A stretch of DNA of 64,000 nt from positions 27,092 to 91,091 of the forward strand of contig JAKSIL010000012.1 in assembly GCA_024398815.1 (NCBI GenBank), read 5' to 3'. This DNA comes from Fibrobacter sp. (GTDB lineage Bacteria; Fibrobacterota; Fibrobacteria; Fibrobacterales; Fibrobacteraceae). Below, piece by piece: positions 6,750 through 15,646 of the stretch (position 1 is the first letter of the stretch; every line of letters begins with the position of its first letter). A model generated the notes under the pieces. The model saw only the letters and a list, made by a program, of their open reading frames with translations, did no database searches and had not been told where the DNA came from. The position numbers and the translations under genes were made by a program.

Positions 6750-8288
6750 ATGTTTAGACGTTTTATTGCACTGACTGCGGTGCTCTTGGCACCCGTTTTT
6801 TCATTTGCCCAGGATGACGACTGGGGTGACGATCCTGTTGCGGATTCCACACAGTTCCAGGATCCTGAAAATGCAGAAACCAAGACCGTTTCGGCTGTGG
6901 TCGAGGCGACCTCTCCTGTCGAGGCTCCCGTATTTGGACGCGAGGTGCCTGTCCGCTATTGGGTCGTCGGAGAACCCGCCGAACAGGAAGCTATTTTCGT
7001 AAAGATTGAAAAGGACACCGTGTTCTTGAAGCGTCCGAACGAGGCCGAACAGAAAAAGCTCGATGAAATCGCCGATGAGGCCAACGCCGCCCTGCAGGAA
7101 AGCAACGGACAGGAAGTGGAAGAGGCTGAGGACGAGGAAGTCGAAATCAAGAAGGACACGGCGGAAATCATCATGACGGATGCCGTGAAGGATGCCGTTG
7201 CCGCTCAAAGTGACTCTGCGCTGAACGCTGGCGAAAACACCCCTGCCGAAGATACCGGAGCCGACGACGACTTCGAAACGGCGCTCAAAAAAGTCGAGAT
7301 TGCAAAAGTCGAAGAAGAAATCCGCCAGCGCGAAATCCAGGATAGCATTGCAGCCGACTCGGCGAACCCCTACATCAAGGTGTTCCGTCTGAACCTGAAA
7401 CGCCTGGTGAACCTCGAAGACAATTCCATGATAGACTTGTCGCTTTCGGACTACGTGGTTCCGCTTATCGTAGAACAGGAAAGCGATATGGAACTCTATC
7501 CTCCTGGAAATGCGAACTTGCTCGTTGTGTCAAATCCTGAAGCCTGTTCCGTTTTTGTGAATGGCATTCCCCTGAAGCAGGTGGCTCCCGATACCATCAA
7601 GTCGATTCGTCCGGGCAAGTACACCATTTCCGTGATGAAGGTCTTGAAGGATGTGGAATGGTGGGGCTCCGCCGTCGTGAAAATCAATGCCGACAGCTTG
7701 AACAAGGTGGAAATTCCGGTGCTCCGTCCGTCTACGCGACTGACCCTCAATACGAACCCCGAAGCGGTCGAAGTCTTTGTGGATGAAGTTCCTACCGAAA
7801 ACGTGATGCCGCACTACATGACGGACGTGGTCGTTGACGGGCTCAAACCGCAGGCCAAGGCGAGCATTTACATGCGCAAGGTGGGCTATCGCGATACGAC
7901 CATCGTAACGGAAATCAAGGCCTTTATGCCGAACTTCGTCTTTGTCGAGTTGACTCCTGTTCTTGACGATTTGGAATTCATTGAACAGCAGAAGGCCTTT
8001 AATGCCGAGCGTAGCCAGCGCAGACTCGGTCGTGGCCTCCTGTGGGGTTCCATCGCACCGTTTATTGCAGGTGGCGTGCTTTGGTACTTGGCTGAACGCG
8101 ACTGGAGCGATGCCGCCGACAAGAAGAAGGCTTACAAGTTGAGCGCTTTTGAAAGTGAAGACACGAAACAGATGGTGAAGGACAACCACGACTTGAACAA
8201 GAGCGGCGATATCAAGGGCGGCATAGCCGCAGGGCTTGGCGCCATAGGTCTTGGTCTTTTGACGGTGGGCATAATTTTCGCTTTTTAG
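6750..8288 (+). CDS. Secreted PEGA-domain protein with C-terminal membrane segments
   Basis: A 512-residue protein with a signal peptide (FIALTAVLLAPVFSFAQ). A long acidic, Glu/Asp-rich, probably disordered region (about residues 20-210) is followed by two PEGA-like beta modules: LLVVSNPEACSVFVNGIPLK with PGKYTISVMK, and TRLTLNTNPEAVEVFVDEVP with KVGYRDTTIV. The C-terminus has hydrophobic segments (WGSIAPFIAGGVLWYL and GIAAGLGAIGLGLLTVGIIF) that may insert in a membrane. PEGA domains are usually in cell-envelope proteins. The next gene starts 27 bases downstream, so the surface genes at 6750-10834 may be co-transcribed. Confidence 0.75.
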   Translation: MFRRFIALTAVLLAPVFSFAQDDDWGDDPVADSTQFQDPENAETKTVSAVVEATSPVEAPVFGREVPVRYWVVGEPAEQEAIFVKIEKDTVFLKRPNEAEQKKLDEIADEANAALQESNGQEVEEAEDEEVEIKKDTAEIIMTDAVKDAVAAQSDSALNAGENTPAEDTGADDDFETALKKVEIAKVEEEIRQREIQDSIAADSANPYIKVFRLNLKRLVNLEDNSMIDLSLSDYVVPLIVEQESDMELYPPGNANLLVVSNPEACSVFVNGIPLKQVAPDTIKSIRPGKYTISVMKVLKDVEWWGSAVVKINADSLNKVEIPVLRPSTRLTLNTNPEAVEVFVDEVPTENVMPHYMTDVVVDGLKPQAKASIYMRKVGYRDTTIVTEIKAFMPNFVFVELTPVLDDLEFIEQQKAFNAERSQRRLGRGLLWGSIAPFIAGGVLWYLAERDWSDAADKKKAYKLSAFESEDTKQMVKDNHDLNKSGDIKGGIAAGLGAIGLGLLTVGIIFAF

Positions 8289-8315
8289 TTTCTCTGAATT
8301 CAAGAAGGAGTTTGT

Positions 8316-10097
8316 ATGAATAAGATAATGATGGTGGTTTGTGCTGCGTCTTTGTTACTTGTGGCATGCGGTGATGACGGTTCTACTTCCGCGAAGGGTG
8401 GACATGGCGATTCGCCTTATTGCACCGTCAAGAAGACGGGTGATGGCGCTACCCAGGAAATTTATGAACCTGGAGAGGGGTGGGGTGAAAGCGGAGTGAA
8501 ATTCAAGGGCGGCAAGGTCGTCTTGTTCGCGAACATGACTTTTGAAATGTCCGCTGAAGAAATTGAAGAAAAATGCGAGGAATTGGAAGAAAATGCTGAC
8601 ATGTACGACAAGGGGTCGTTCACGTGCGGTAAAAATGGCGCCTCGTACACCATGACATTTTCGGATGATGAAACCTTTTCGTTGAATGAAATTTTGCAGT
8701 CCATGAAGGATGACTGCGTCGAACTCAAGGAAGAATGGGCTGGAAAGTTCGGAGACGAAGAATATGGTAGCGATAATGATGAAGAAAATTCGTCATCTTC
8801 CAAGAAGAAAAGTTCTTCGAGTACAAAAGGCAAGAGTTCATCCAGTTCCAAAAGTGACGGTGTCAAGGTTTCCGGCTCGGAAAAGTACAACGCCATTACA
8901 GATAAACGAGACGGGAAAAAATACCGCGTGGAAAAAATTGGTTCTCGGGTCTGGTTCTTGGACAACCTCGCCTTTGAAGGTACGGACGAGTATCCGCTGG
9001 CAGGCAGAGTCGATGTTTACAACCGTTCCGATAATGGCGTTCAGGTGGTGCTGTACAATTTTGCGGCGGCGATGAACGATGATAAATGCGCAAATAGCGT
9101 CTGTAATGGAGGCGGATATGTTGTTCAGGGCGCTTGTCCTGACGGCTGGGCTGTTCCTTCGGATTGGGCATGGAGCGATCTTAGTGCTGATTTGAGTGAG
9201 TACATGAGTTATGCGGAATTTTTCTCGCAACCGACTGGCGAAAGTGGTCCCGAGTGGATAGATGAAGACAACATAAGCCGCTATTGGTCTACGCTGGAAA
9301 ATGGTGCTTCCGGAGCCTACGAATGGTACTATATTACGGGCGGCGGTGTTTTAAGCGGCAATCTTTTGACCCAAAGCTATTCCAAGAACTATGGCTATGG
9401 CGTTCGCTGTGTCGCCGTAGACGACGTCGTTCTGGATGCGTATGTGGAGTCTCCTGTCATTGAATCCAGCTCGAGTGGACCGTTTGGAGGATCCTCTTCA
9501 AGCAGCGAATTTGATCTCTGCGACTTCTTGGACAACTGCGAATCGTCCAGCTCCGAAGATGATGTGAGTTCCAGCAGCTTTAACATGGATACGACTTTTG
9601 CGACAGGCGAATTCGTCGACGAACGCGACGGCGAAACCTATGGCTACATTGACTATTACGGAGTCCAGTGGATGTCCGAAAACTTGCGCTTCTCGGATTC
9701 CTCGCTTGTTCATGAATTGGAAGAAAGTACATGGTGCATCGGTGAAGATGGCGAACTTTGCGAACAAGGTATGCTTTACACGTTTGACGCCGCACAGAAG
9801 GCCTGTCCCGATGGTTGGAAACTGCCTAACCTGGAGGATTGGGAAAGCCTTGCCTATTATGGTGACGGTGGGCTGTTTTACATGTACGATATTGTAAAAG
9901 ACCAGATGAATGTTGATTCGACCGGCGAGTACGGAATCAGTGTAGCCAAAATGGATGAATACGCACGCTTCTGGACATCCCAAGCGGATGGGGCGAACGG
10001 AGGCTTCATGGTTTACCTCAAAGTGCCTACGCTAGTGTTTGATTATCAGGGTTATGACAGACGGGTTGGCTATGCCGTCAGGTGCATAAAAGACTGA
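8316..10097 (+). CDS. Lipoprotein with two FISUMP (TIGR02145) domains
   Basis: A 593-residue lipoprotein (lipobox LLLVACGDD) with two Fibrobacter succinogenes major paralogous domains. The first runs over about residues 190-370: DKRDGKKYRVEKIGSRVWF, ACPDGWAVPSDWAWSDL, YGYGVRCVAVDD. The second runs over about 428-593: DERDGETYGYIDYYGVQWM, ACPDGWKLPNLEDWESLA, VGYAVRCIKD. Domains are separated by serine-rich linkers (SSSSKKKSSSSTKGKSSSSS and similar) as in other Fibrobacter surface proteins. The N-terminal 150 residues are a separate, unrecognised module. A surface location is well supported; the ligand is unknown. Confidence 0.88.
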   Translation: MNKIMMVVCAASLLLVACGDDGSTSAKGGHGDSPYCTVKKTGDGATQEIYEPGEGWGESGVKFKGGKVVLFANMTFEMSAEEIEEKCEELEENADMYDKGSFTCGKNGASYTMTFSDDETFSLNEILQSMKDDCVELKEEWAGKFGDEEYGSDNDEENSSSSKKKSSSSTKGKSSSSSKSDGVKVSGSEKYNAITDKRDGKKYRVEKIGSRVWFLDNLAFEGTDEYPLAGRVDVYNRSDNGVQVVLYNFAAAMNDDKCANSVCNGGGYVVQGACPDGWAVPSDWAWSDLSADLSEYMSYAEFFSQPTGESGPEWIDEDNISRYWSTLENGASGAYEWYYITGGGVLSGNLLTQSYSKNYGYGVRCVAVDDVVLDAYVESPVIESSSSGPFGGSSSSSEFDLCDFLDNCESSSSEDDVSSSSFNMDTTFATGEFVDERDGETYGYIDYYGVQWMSENLRFSDSSLVHELEESTWCIGEDGELCEQGMLYTFDAAQKACPDGWKLPNLEDWESLAYYGDGGLFYMYDIVKDQMNVDSTGEYGISVAKMDEYARFWTSQADGANGGFMVYLKVPTLVFDYQGYDRRVGYAVRCIKD

Positions 10098-10138
10098 TTT
10101 ACTATTTTTGGACCGTACAAAATCAATAAAGGTTTTAT

Positions 10139-10834
10139 ATGATTAAAAAATTGTCTGTAATGCTTCTTGCAACCGCAATGCTTGCTTTTGCCCAGGACCC
10201 TTATTCCTCGAATCCGTACGCCCCGGCTCCTACTGAGGAATCTCCGTACGAGGACATGTCGGCCTATACTTCCGGTGCTCCCGCTCCTGAGACCCCGGTT
10301 GTGAACATCAACGAGGTCCCGAATGATGAACCCGTGTTTTTCATTTCAATCCATCCGCTTTCGTTGTCCATCATGTCGATTCTTGGCCTTCCGACATTTT
10401 TTGTGACTCTTGAAGCTTGCCTGACCGAAAGTATGAGTGGCGTTGTTCGCCCGATGTACCTCTTTTCTACTTTTGACCTTAGCGTGGACGACGATGAATT
10501 CGAGATTTCGGAATATGGTTTGACTCTCGGCTTGCGTTATTATTGGAATCCGCTCCACCGTGGTGTTTACATTGAACCTGAATTACAGTATGCCCATATC
10601 AGCATGGGCTTTAACTCTGGTCGCCATAGGGATGACTCGGTGTCGGGCGATGGTATCGGTTTGGGGGCCGTGATGGGCTACAAGATTACGAGCGGACACT
10701 TCTCCATGTTCATGGATGTGGGCTTTGTTTACACGTTCGTGAACGTCAGCGGAGAGTTCGATGACGATGTCGAAGAGGTGGCTTCCATCGGTGGCGCTTA
10801 CGATTTCAATTTAGGTGTAGGCTACGCCTTCTAG
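10139..10834 (+). CDS. Outer-membrane beta-barrel protein
   Basis: A 231-residue protein with signal peptide (VMLLATAMLAFAQ). A Pro/Ser-rich N-terminal stretch is followed by amphipathic strands: SEYGLTLGLRYYWNP, GVYIEPELQYAHISM, GDGIGLGAVMGYKI. The C-terminus GGAYDFNLGVGYAF ends in Phe, the normal barrel-assembly signal. It resembles small eight-stranded barrels of the OmpA/OmpW type but I cannot name a family. It ends 35 bases before trxA. Confidence 0.75.
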   Translation: MIKKLSVMLLATAMLAFAQDPYSSNPYAPAPTEESPYEDMSAYTSGAPAPETPVVNINEVPNDEPVFFISIHPLSLSIMSILGLPTFFVTLEACLTESMSGVVRPMYLFSTFDLSVDDDEFEISEYGLTLGLRYYWNPLHRGVYIEPELQYAHISMGFNSGRHRDDSVSGDGIGLGAVMGYKITSGHFSMFMDVGFVYTFVNVSGEFDDDVEEVASIGGAYDFNLGVGYAF

Positions 10835-10869
10835 TTTTGCTATATTGAAGGCGTATAGGAGATATATAT

Positions 10870-11193
10870 ATGGCTGCTATTCATCTTACTGCAGAAAATT
10901 TTGATACGGCAATCAGTTCTGGTCAGCTGGTTTTTGTGGACTTCTGGGCTACTTGGTGCCGTCCGTGCTGCATGATGGGACCCATTGTTGACGAGCTTGC
11001 CGACGAATACAACGGTAAGGCCGTTATTGCAAAGATGGATGTGGACGAAGATGGCGTCAAGGCTATTTGCGCCCGCTTTGGCATCACGAACATTCCCAAC
11101 ATGAAACTGTTCAAGAACGGTGTTGAAGTCGGGAACGTGGTTGGTGCGGTTCCCAAGGCAACCCTCAAGGGTGTCATCGACAAGAACCTCTAG
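10870..11193 (+). CDS. trxA: Thioredoxin with CRPC active site
   Basis: A 107-residue classic thioredoxin, full length for the family: FVDFWATWC, then the conserved cis-Pro segment ITNIPNMKLFKNG. The active site is Cys30-Arg-Pro-Cys33 followed by another Cys34 (WCRPCC) instead of the common WCGPC. The codons TGC CGT CCG TGC TGC are clear. No signal peptide, so cytoplasmic. The ribosome site AGGAG precedes the start and a TATATT box sits at 10841-10846. hisF begins 7 bases downstream, so the two are probably co-transcribed. The Arg between the cysteines should shift redox potential. Confidence 0.9.
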   Translation: MAAIHLTAENFDTAISSGQLVFVDFWATWCRPCCMMGPIVDELADEYNGKAVIAKMDVDEDGVKAICARFGITNIPNMKLFKNGVEVGNVVGAVPKATLKGVIDKNL

Positions 11194-11200
11194 TTTTTCC

Positions 11201-11992
11201 ATGCTTACAAAACGTTTGATCGTGTGTTTGGACGTCCGTGACCGCAAAGTCACAAAAGGCGTCAAGTTTAAGGGTAATATTGATATTGGCGACCCTGTGG
11301 AAATGGGTGCGCGTTACAGCGACGACGGTGTCGATGAACTCGTGTTTTACGATATCACGGCCAGTGCCGAGAATCGTCCGTGCGACATGGAGATGATTCG
11401 CCAGATTGCAAAACGCGTGTTTATTCCGTTTGCCGTGGGTGGCGGAATCCGCAATTTGGACGATATGCACCAGGCTTTGCTTGCCGGTGCCGAAAAGGTG
11501 AGCGTCAACAGTCTCGCCGTGCTCCATCCTGAAATCATTGCGGAGGGTGCGCGAGCCTTTGGACGCCAGTGCATCGTACTTGGCATGGATGCGAAGTTCG
11601 TGGGCGTTTCCGAGAAGATTCCGAGCGGCTACGAGGTGTTTATCCGTGGCGGTCGCCAAGCGATGGGAATCGACGCTCTCCAGTGGGCCAAGAAGGCCGA
11701 GGAATTGGGCGTTGGCGAAATCTGCCTCAATTCCATCGATACGGATGGTGTGAAAAATGGTTACGAGCTGACCATTACCGACATGATTGCAAAGGCTGTG
11801 CAAGTGCCTGTGATTGCAAGTGGCGGTGCGGGTACTCCGGCCCACATTGTGGACCTCTTCCGCAAGACTAGCGCCGATGCCGCATTGGTCGCTTCGATGG
11901 TGCATTTCGGCGACTATACCGTTCCTGGAATAAAGGGCGAAATGCTTGCTGCGGGAATCCCCGTGCGCAAGAAGATGAACGGCGAGGTTTAA
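11201..11992 (+). CDS. hisF: Imidazole glycerol phosphate synthase cyclase subunit
   Basis: A 263-residue protein matching HisF, which with the glutaminase HisH converts PRFAR plus ammonia to imidazole glycerol phosphate and AICAR in histidine synthesis. The TIM-barrel signatures include CLDVRD (first catalytic Asp), DELVFYDITASAENR, FAVGGGIR, VLGMDAKFV (second catalytic Asp), DGVKNGYELT and VIASGGAGT. The ATG at 11201 gives MLTKRLIVCLDVRD, matching the family N-terminus; the open frame continues upstream into trxA and is not used. HisH is not nearby. tldD starts two bases after the stop. Confidence 0.95.
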   Translation: MLTKRLIVCLDVRDRKVTKGVKFKGNIDIGDPVEMGARYSDDGVDELVFYDITASAENRPCDMEMIRQIAKRVFIPFAVGGGIRNLDDMHQALLAGAEKVSVNSLAVLHPEIIAEGARAFGRQCIVLGMDAKFVGVSEKIPSGYEVFIRGGRQAMGIDALQWAKKAEELGVGEICLNSIDTDGVKNGYELTITDMIAKAVQVPVIASGGAGTPAHIVDLFRKTSADAALVASMVHFGDYTVPGIKGEMLAAGIPVRKKMNGEV

Positions 11993-11993
11993 G

Positions 11994-13376
11994 GTGAATC
12001 CGGAAGTTGCCGTCAAGATTTTTGAAGCGGGCAAGAGCGCCGGCGCCGACTTTGTAGAAATTTTTGAAGAAAAAACTCGTGAATCCTGCCTTGGCCTTAA
12101 GGATCGCCAGATAGATACCGCCACTGCCGGTACGGAATATGGCATTGGCGTACGTCTTTTGTACGGGACCGAGGTTCTTTACGGATTTACCAGCGACGAT
12201 AGTGAAGAGGCTCTTTTAAAGCTGGTCAGGACTTTGGCTTTTGGGCGCATTGCCGAAAAACCGTTTGCTCCGGTGGAGTTTGCTCCGGAAAAGCGTGTCT
12301 GCGATTTTAATGCGAACGCCTACAGGGATCCTCGAATCCTTGGTCAAGCCATGAAGCAGGACTTTTTGTTCCGTGCCGATAGGGCGGCGAGGGCTCTGTC
12401 GTCAAAGATTGCACAGGTGGGCGCATCCGTTACCGACAGCGTGAGCGCCATTACGCTCATGAACAGCGAAGGTCTGCGCTTGAATATGACTCGTGGCCGT
12501 CTGCGCGTAAATGTGCAGGTGACTGCGACGGACGGCAGTGAACGCCTTACGACGCACGAAGCTCCGGGCGCCCTGGGCGGCTATGAACTTCTGGATAGCT
12601 ATTCTCCCGAAAATCTCGCCATCATGTGCGGTGAACGCGTCTTGCGAATGCTTGATGCCGGCTACATCACAGGCGGTCAAATGCCTGTGGTCATGGGCAA
12701 CGGGTTCGGCGGTGTTATTTTCCACGAGGCCTGCGGTCATCCGCTGGAAACGGAGTCCGTTCGCCGTAATGCGAGCCCGTTCTGCGGAAAGCTGGGCGAA
12801 GCTATCGGCCAGCCTTGCCTGACTGCTATAGACGATGGTACGCTCGACAGCGTGTGGGGGAGCCTCAAGTACGATGACGAAGGAACTCCGACTGAACGTA
12901 CGACGCTTATCGAAAACGGCATCCTTAAAACTTATATGAGCGACCGCGTTGGCGCCAAGGAAGTCGGAATCGCACTTACTGGCAGTGCCCGTCGCGAGAG
13001 CTATAAGTACGCACCCGTGAGCCGCATGCGCAATACTTTTATCGCACCTGGCAACGATACTATGGATTCCATGATTGCGAGCGTCGATAACGGTTTGTAT
13101 GCGGCGCGCATGGCTGGCGGTTCTGTGAACCCGGCGACAGGCGAATTCAACTTCGCTGTCGATGAAGGTTATGTTATTCGTAATGGAAAGATTTGCGAAC
13201 CTGTTCGCGGAGCAACGCTCATTGGCAAAGGTCACGAAATCATGCCCCGTATCAGCATGGTCGGCAACGATTTTGAAATGGCCGCCGGCGTGTGCGGAGC
13301 TAGTTCCGGGCATGTCCCTGTGACTGTAGGCCAACCCACAATCAAGGTTGACCAGATTTTGGTGGGTGGACGCTAG
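11994..13376 (+). CDS. tldD: TldD-type metalloprotease
   Basis: A 460-residue TldD/PmbA family protein starting at GTG, one base after the hisF stop codon. The zinc-binding HExxxH motif is present in GVIFHEACGHPLETESV, with the conserved ASSGHVPVTVGQPTIKV near the C-terminus. In E. coli TldD with PmbA (TldE) degrades unfolded peptides and matures microcin. The HEACGH motif marks this as the catalytic TldD partner; no TldE gene lies within the window. The hisF-tldD spacing indicates one transcript. Confidence 0.9.
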   Translation: MNPEVAVKIFEAGKSAGADFVEIFEEKTRESCLGLKDRQIDTATAGTEYGIGVRLLYGTEVLYGFTSDDSEEALLKLVRTLAFGRIAEKPFAPVEFAPEKRVCDFNANAYRDPRILGQAMKQDFLFRADRAARALSSKIAQVGASVTDSVSAITLMNSEGLRLNMTRGRLRVNVQVTATDGSERLTTHEAPGALGGYELLDSYSPENLAIMCGERVLRMLDAGYITGGQMPVVMGNGFGGVIFHEACGHPLETESVRRNASPFCGKLGEAIGQPCLTAIDDGTLDSVWGSLKYDDEGTPTERTTLIENGILKTYMSDRVGAKEVGIALTGSARRESYKYAPVSRMRNTFIAPGNDTMDSMIASVDNGLYAARMAGGSVNPATGEFNFAVDEGYVIRNGKICEPVRGATLIGKGHEIMPRISMVGNDFEMAAGVCGASSGHVPVTVGQPTIKVDQILVGGR

Positions 13377-13384
13377 TAAATGAA

Positions 13385-13417
13385 AACAACGACACCCCGC
13401 GAGGAGGTGCCGTTGTT
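13385..13417 (+). terminator. Hairpin downstream of tldD
   Basis: CAACG (13387-13391) pairs with CGTTG (13411-13415) and CACC (13393-13396) with GGTG (13406-13409), with one internal mismatch. No clear T run follows, so it may be an RNA-stabilising hairpin rather than a true terminator. Confidence 0.35.
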
Positions 13418-13500
13418 GGTGTATGGGATGTTTGGATTTCTTTTACAACTATAAGATAGATTATTGAGCCGCTTTGAGGAGTATTCGAGGTGTATTTCCA

Positions 13501-13516
13501 TTGTAAAGCTTTACAA
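13501..13516. repeat. Perfect 16-bp palindrome
   Basis: TTGTAAAGCTTTACAA is fully self-complementary and lies between the convergent tldD and LtaS-like genes. It could be a binding site, but its place after both genes argues against a promoter operator. Confidence 0.5.
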
Positions 13517-13555
13517 CACTTACAACGCTTAAAATGGCGGAAAAAGGGCAAAAAA

Positions 13556-13573
13556 AGCCCCTAAAAAGGGGCT
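13556..13573. terminator. Hairpin between convergent genes
   Basis: AGCCCCT (13556-13562) pairs with AGGGGCT (13567-13573) around an AAAA loop. A T run follows only after an eight-base gap (13582-13587) on the plus strand, while A-rich sequence just before the stem gives a T-rich tract on the minus strand. It probably terminates the LtaS-like transcript. Confidence 0.45.
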
Positions 13574-13646
13574 GTAAACTGTTTTTTCGCTAGAAAAGCG
13601 ATGTAAACAAAAAGAAACGTGCCGGATGGATGCCTAATGCCTAGGC

Positions 13647-15629
13647 CTACATTCCGCGTTCCAAAGAATAGTCCGAAATTTTGATCAAAGTGTCCAGAAA
13701 GGCTTCCAGTTTTTGCTTCTGTTCGGGCATTTTTTCGGTCAAGTCGCTTGTCTGATGAGTGTCGCCTTCTGCAAAAAGCCCAGTGACGTCGCCAGACTGC
13801 GTAGGAAGCCTCTGGATGAGCCTGTAGCCGTCGTAACCGATGGCGGCGTGGCCGGAATACGCCCCCAAAGAAAGTCCCTTTCCGGTACCTCTGAGCAAGT
13901 CGTGGCCCATGAACATATTGGGCTCCACGATGCCCGCCAGGTGCAGTATCGTAGGGGCGATGTCAAGCTGGGCTGTGGTTGCCGTGTCACGCGATGGTTC
14001 TATTCCGTTTCCGTGAATCAGGAAGGGTATCCATGTGGCATTGGAGAACGCGCCTCCGTTCATGGTGGAAACTCCGTTTTCGCCCAGGGGGAAACCATGG
14101 TCGGCCATGATGATGACGTATGTGTTGTTGTACCATTCGGCTTTTTCGACGGTGCGCATGAATCTAGCCAGCTGACGGTCGGCGTATTTCATGGTGACCT
14201 TGACGCGTTCGGTCAGCGGAAGGTTCTTTTCTTCGTCGGTCATGCCGGCGGCGAAGTTGAACGGATAGTGGTTGGAACGTGTCATGAGGGTGGCAAGGAA
14301 GGGCTTTCCCTGTTTTCCCAAGGTGTCGACGACGAAGGTGGCGGCATGGTCGAAGAACGTGGAATCGTCTTCGCGTTCGCGGTTGTAGTGCTGTGCGTTG
14401 TACCATTTCGACATCCATACGCCGATGTTGTCCCAGGCGGGGTCTGCCGCCGAGAAGTAGTGTGTGGAGTATTCGGCGGCCGTCAGGTACGAGGCGAAGC
14501 TTGGAATGCTCACGTGAGCCAAATCGGTGGCCTCGGCAAGCGTCGAATGGTGGGGAATGCCCATGTGCGTCGAAAGCACGCCCCCGGTAGTCGGGAGGCC
14601 GCTAGTGTGCATGCGTTCCCAAATGCGTGAATAAGCTGCCAAGGAATCGTAGTACGGCGTTGGCGAAGGCTCGCTTGGGTTCAAAAATCCCGTGTTGAGT
14701 CCGCGATGGGATTCCATGAAGATGACGATGAAGTTCGGCTTCTGGGCTCTCCGTTCCTGCATTGCAGAGTCGTTGACAAGCGCTTCGGAAGGAATTCTGT
14801 AGAGTGGGGTTGTCGCCTTGTCGCCCTGTGCGAAGGACCAAAGCGAATCGCCTTCGTTTTCAAGCCACATTTTTTGATAGCTGGCGGTATATGCGACAAG
14901 GCTTTTTTCGTCAAGTTTTCCGCTGTTCGAAGAGGAGGCCAATTCGTTGCAAATGATGGAGACTAACGGACGCAATTTTGTCATGCGGGCGTTGCCAGTC
15001 CATATAAAGTAGACAAAGGCGAAAGACATGATATAGAAAATCGCCATGCCCAGTGAAACTTTGGCCATGGAAACCTGGCGCGGTTTCAGAAGTCTGTACC
15101 CACCGTATGTGAAGGGGAGCATCAGGGCTAGCACGAAGAACTGCAGGAAAGGCACAGAGAGATCGTTTGCCACGTAGTCCCAGAACATCAGGATGGAGGA
15201 GGTGTCCTTGTAGGTGTCCATGAGACCGAACGAAAGGTGGCTTCCCAAAAAGCGTAAAACTTCCTGGTCCAGAAGCGTGAATAAAAGTACCAGAGAATGG
15301 AATACGGCATAGATGACTGCGCAGACGCTAGCTACTTTGCTGTCGAATTTGCCTTCGTTATTGCTGCCGCACTTGCGGCTGTGCATAAATTTCACAAGGC
15401 CCGCTACAAGAATGAACGCTACGAGAGCGTTACAAATCCACAAAAAATCCAGGCAGACGGCATGGAATATGTACCAGTCGGGTTTGCTTACAAATGGAAA
15501 TCCGTAGGGATTGTTGCGGAACAACAAAAGGACTCTTAAAATGATGTGCGTGACCCATGCGGCGAGCGAAATCCAGACAAGATTCCTGAAGGGACTGAAA
15601 AATACTTTTACTTTCTCAAAAAAAGACAT
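13647..15629 (-). CDS. LtaS-like sulfatase-fold membrane transferase/hydrolase
   Basis: A 660-residue protein with about five N-terminal membrane segments (roughly residues 15-205, for example AVCLDFLWICNALVAFILVA) followed by a periplasmic sulfatase-fold domain: PNFIVIFMESHRG (metal Glu), TSGLPTTGGVLSTHMGIPHH (region of the nucleophile Thr) and IIMADHGFPLG (metal Asp-His). This is the layout of lipoteichoic acid synthases and phosphoglycerol transferases, which transfer phosphoglycerol from phosphatidylglycerol. In a Gram-negative it may decorate periplasmic glycans or lipids. The ATG at 15629 is chosen over a TTG six bases upstream. It follows the glycosyltransferase by 17 bases. Confidence 0.8.
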   Translation of the reverse strand: MSFFEKVKVFFSPFRNLVWISLAAWVTHIILRVLLLFRNNPYGFPFVSKPDWYIFHAVCLDFLWICNALVAFILVAGLVKFMHSRKCGSNNEGKFDSKVASVCAVIYAVFHSLVLLFTLLDQEVLRFLGSHLSFGLMDTYKDTSSILMFWDYVANDLSVPFLQFFVLALMLPFTYGGYRLLKPRQVSMAKVSLGMAIFYIMSFAFVYFIWTGNARMTKLRPLVSIICNELASSSNSGKLDEKSLVAYTASYQKMWLENEGDSLWSFAQGDKATTPLYRIPSEALVNDSAMQERRAQKPNFIVIFMESHRGLNTGFLNPSEPSPTPYYDSLAAYSRIWERMHTSGLPTTGGVLSTHMGIPHHSTLAEATDLAHVSIPSFASYLTAAEYSTHYFSAADPAWDNIGVWMSKWYNAQHYNREREDDSTFFDHAATFVVDTLGKQGKPFLATLMTRSNHYPFNFAAGMTDEEKNLPLTERVKVTMKYADRQLARFMRTVEKAEWYNNTYVIIMADHGFPLGENGVSTMNGGAFSNATWIPFLIHGNGIEPSRDTATTAQLDIAPTILHLAGIVEPNMFMGHDLLRGTGKGLSLGAYSGHAAIGYDGYRLIQRLPTQSGDVTGLFAEGDTHQTSDLTEKMPEQKQKLEAFLDTLIKISDYSLERGM

Positions 15630-15646
15630 ATTCAATGACTCGTTGA

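Noticed and set aside
12402..13334. A 310-residue antisense frame within tldD
   Set aside because: Shadow frame; tldD has clear HExxxH and family blocks.
13501..13516. Perfect palindrome as an att or origin site
   Set aside because: No integrase, DnaA boxes or direct repeats nearby; a 16-bp palindrome alone is not enough.
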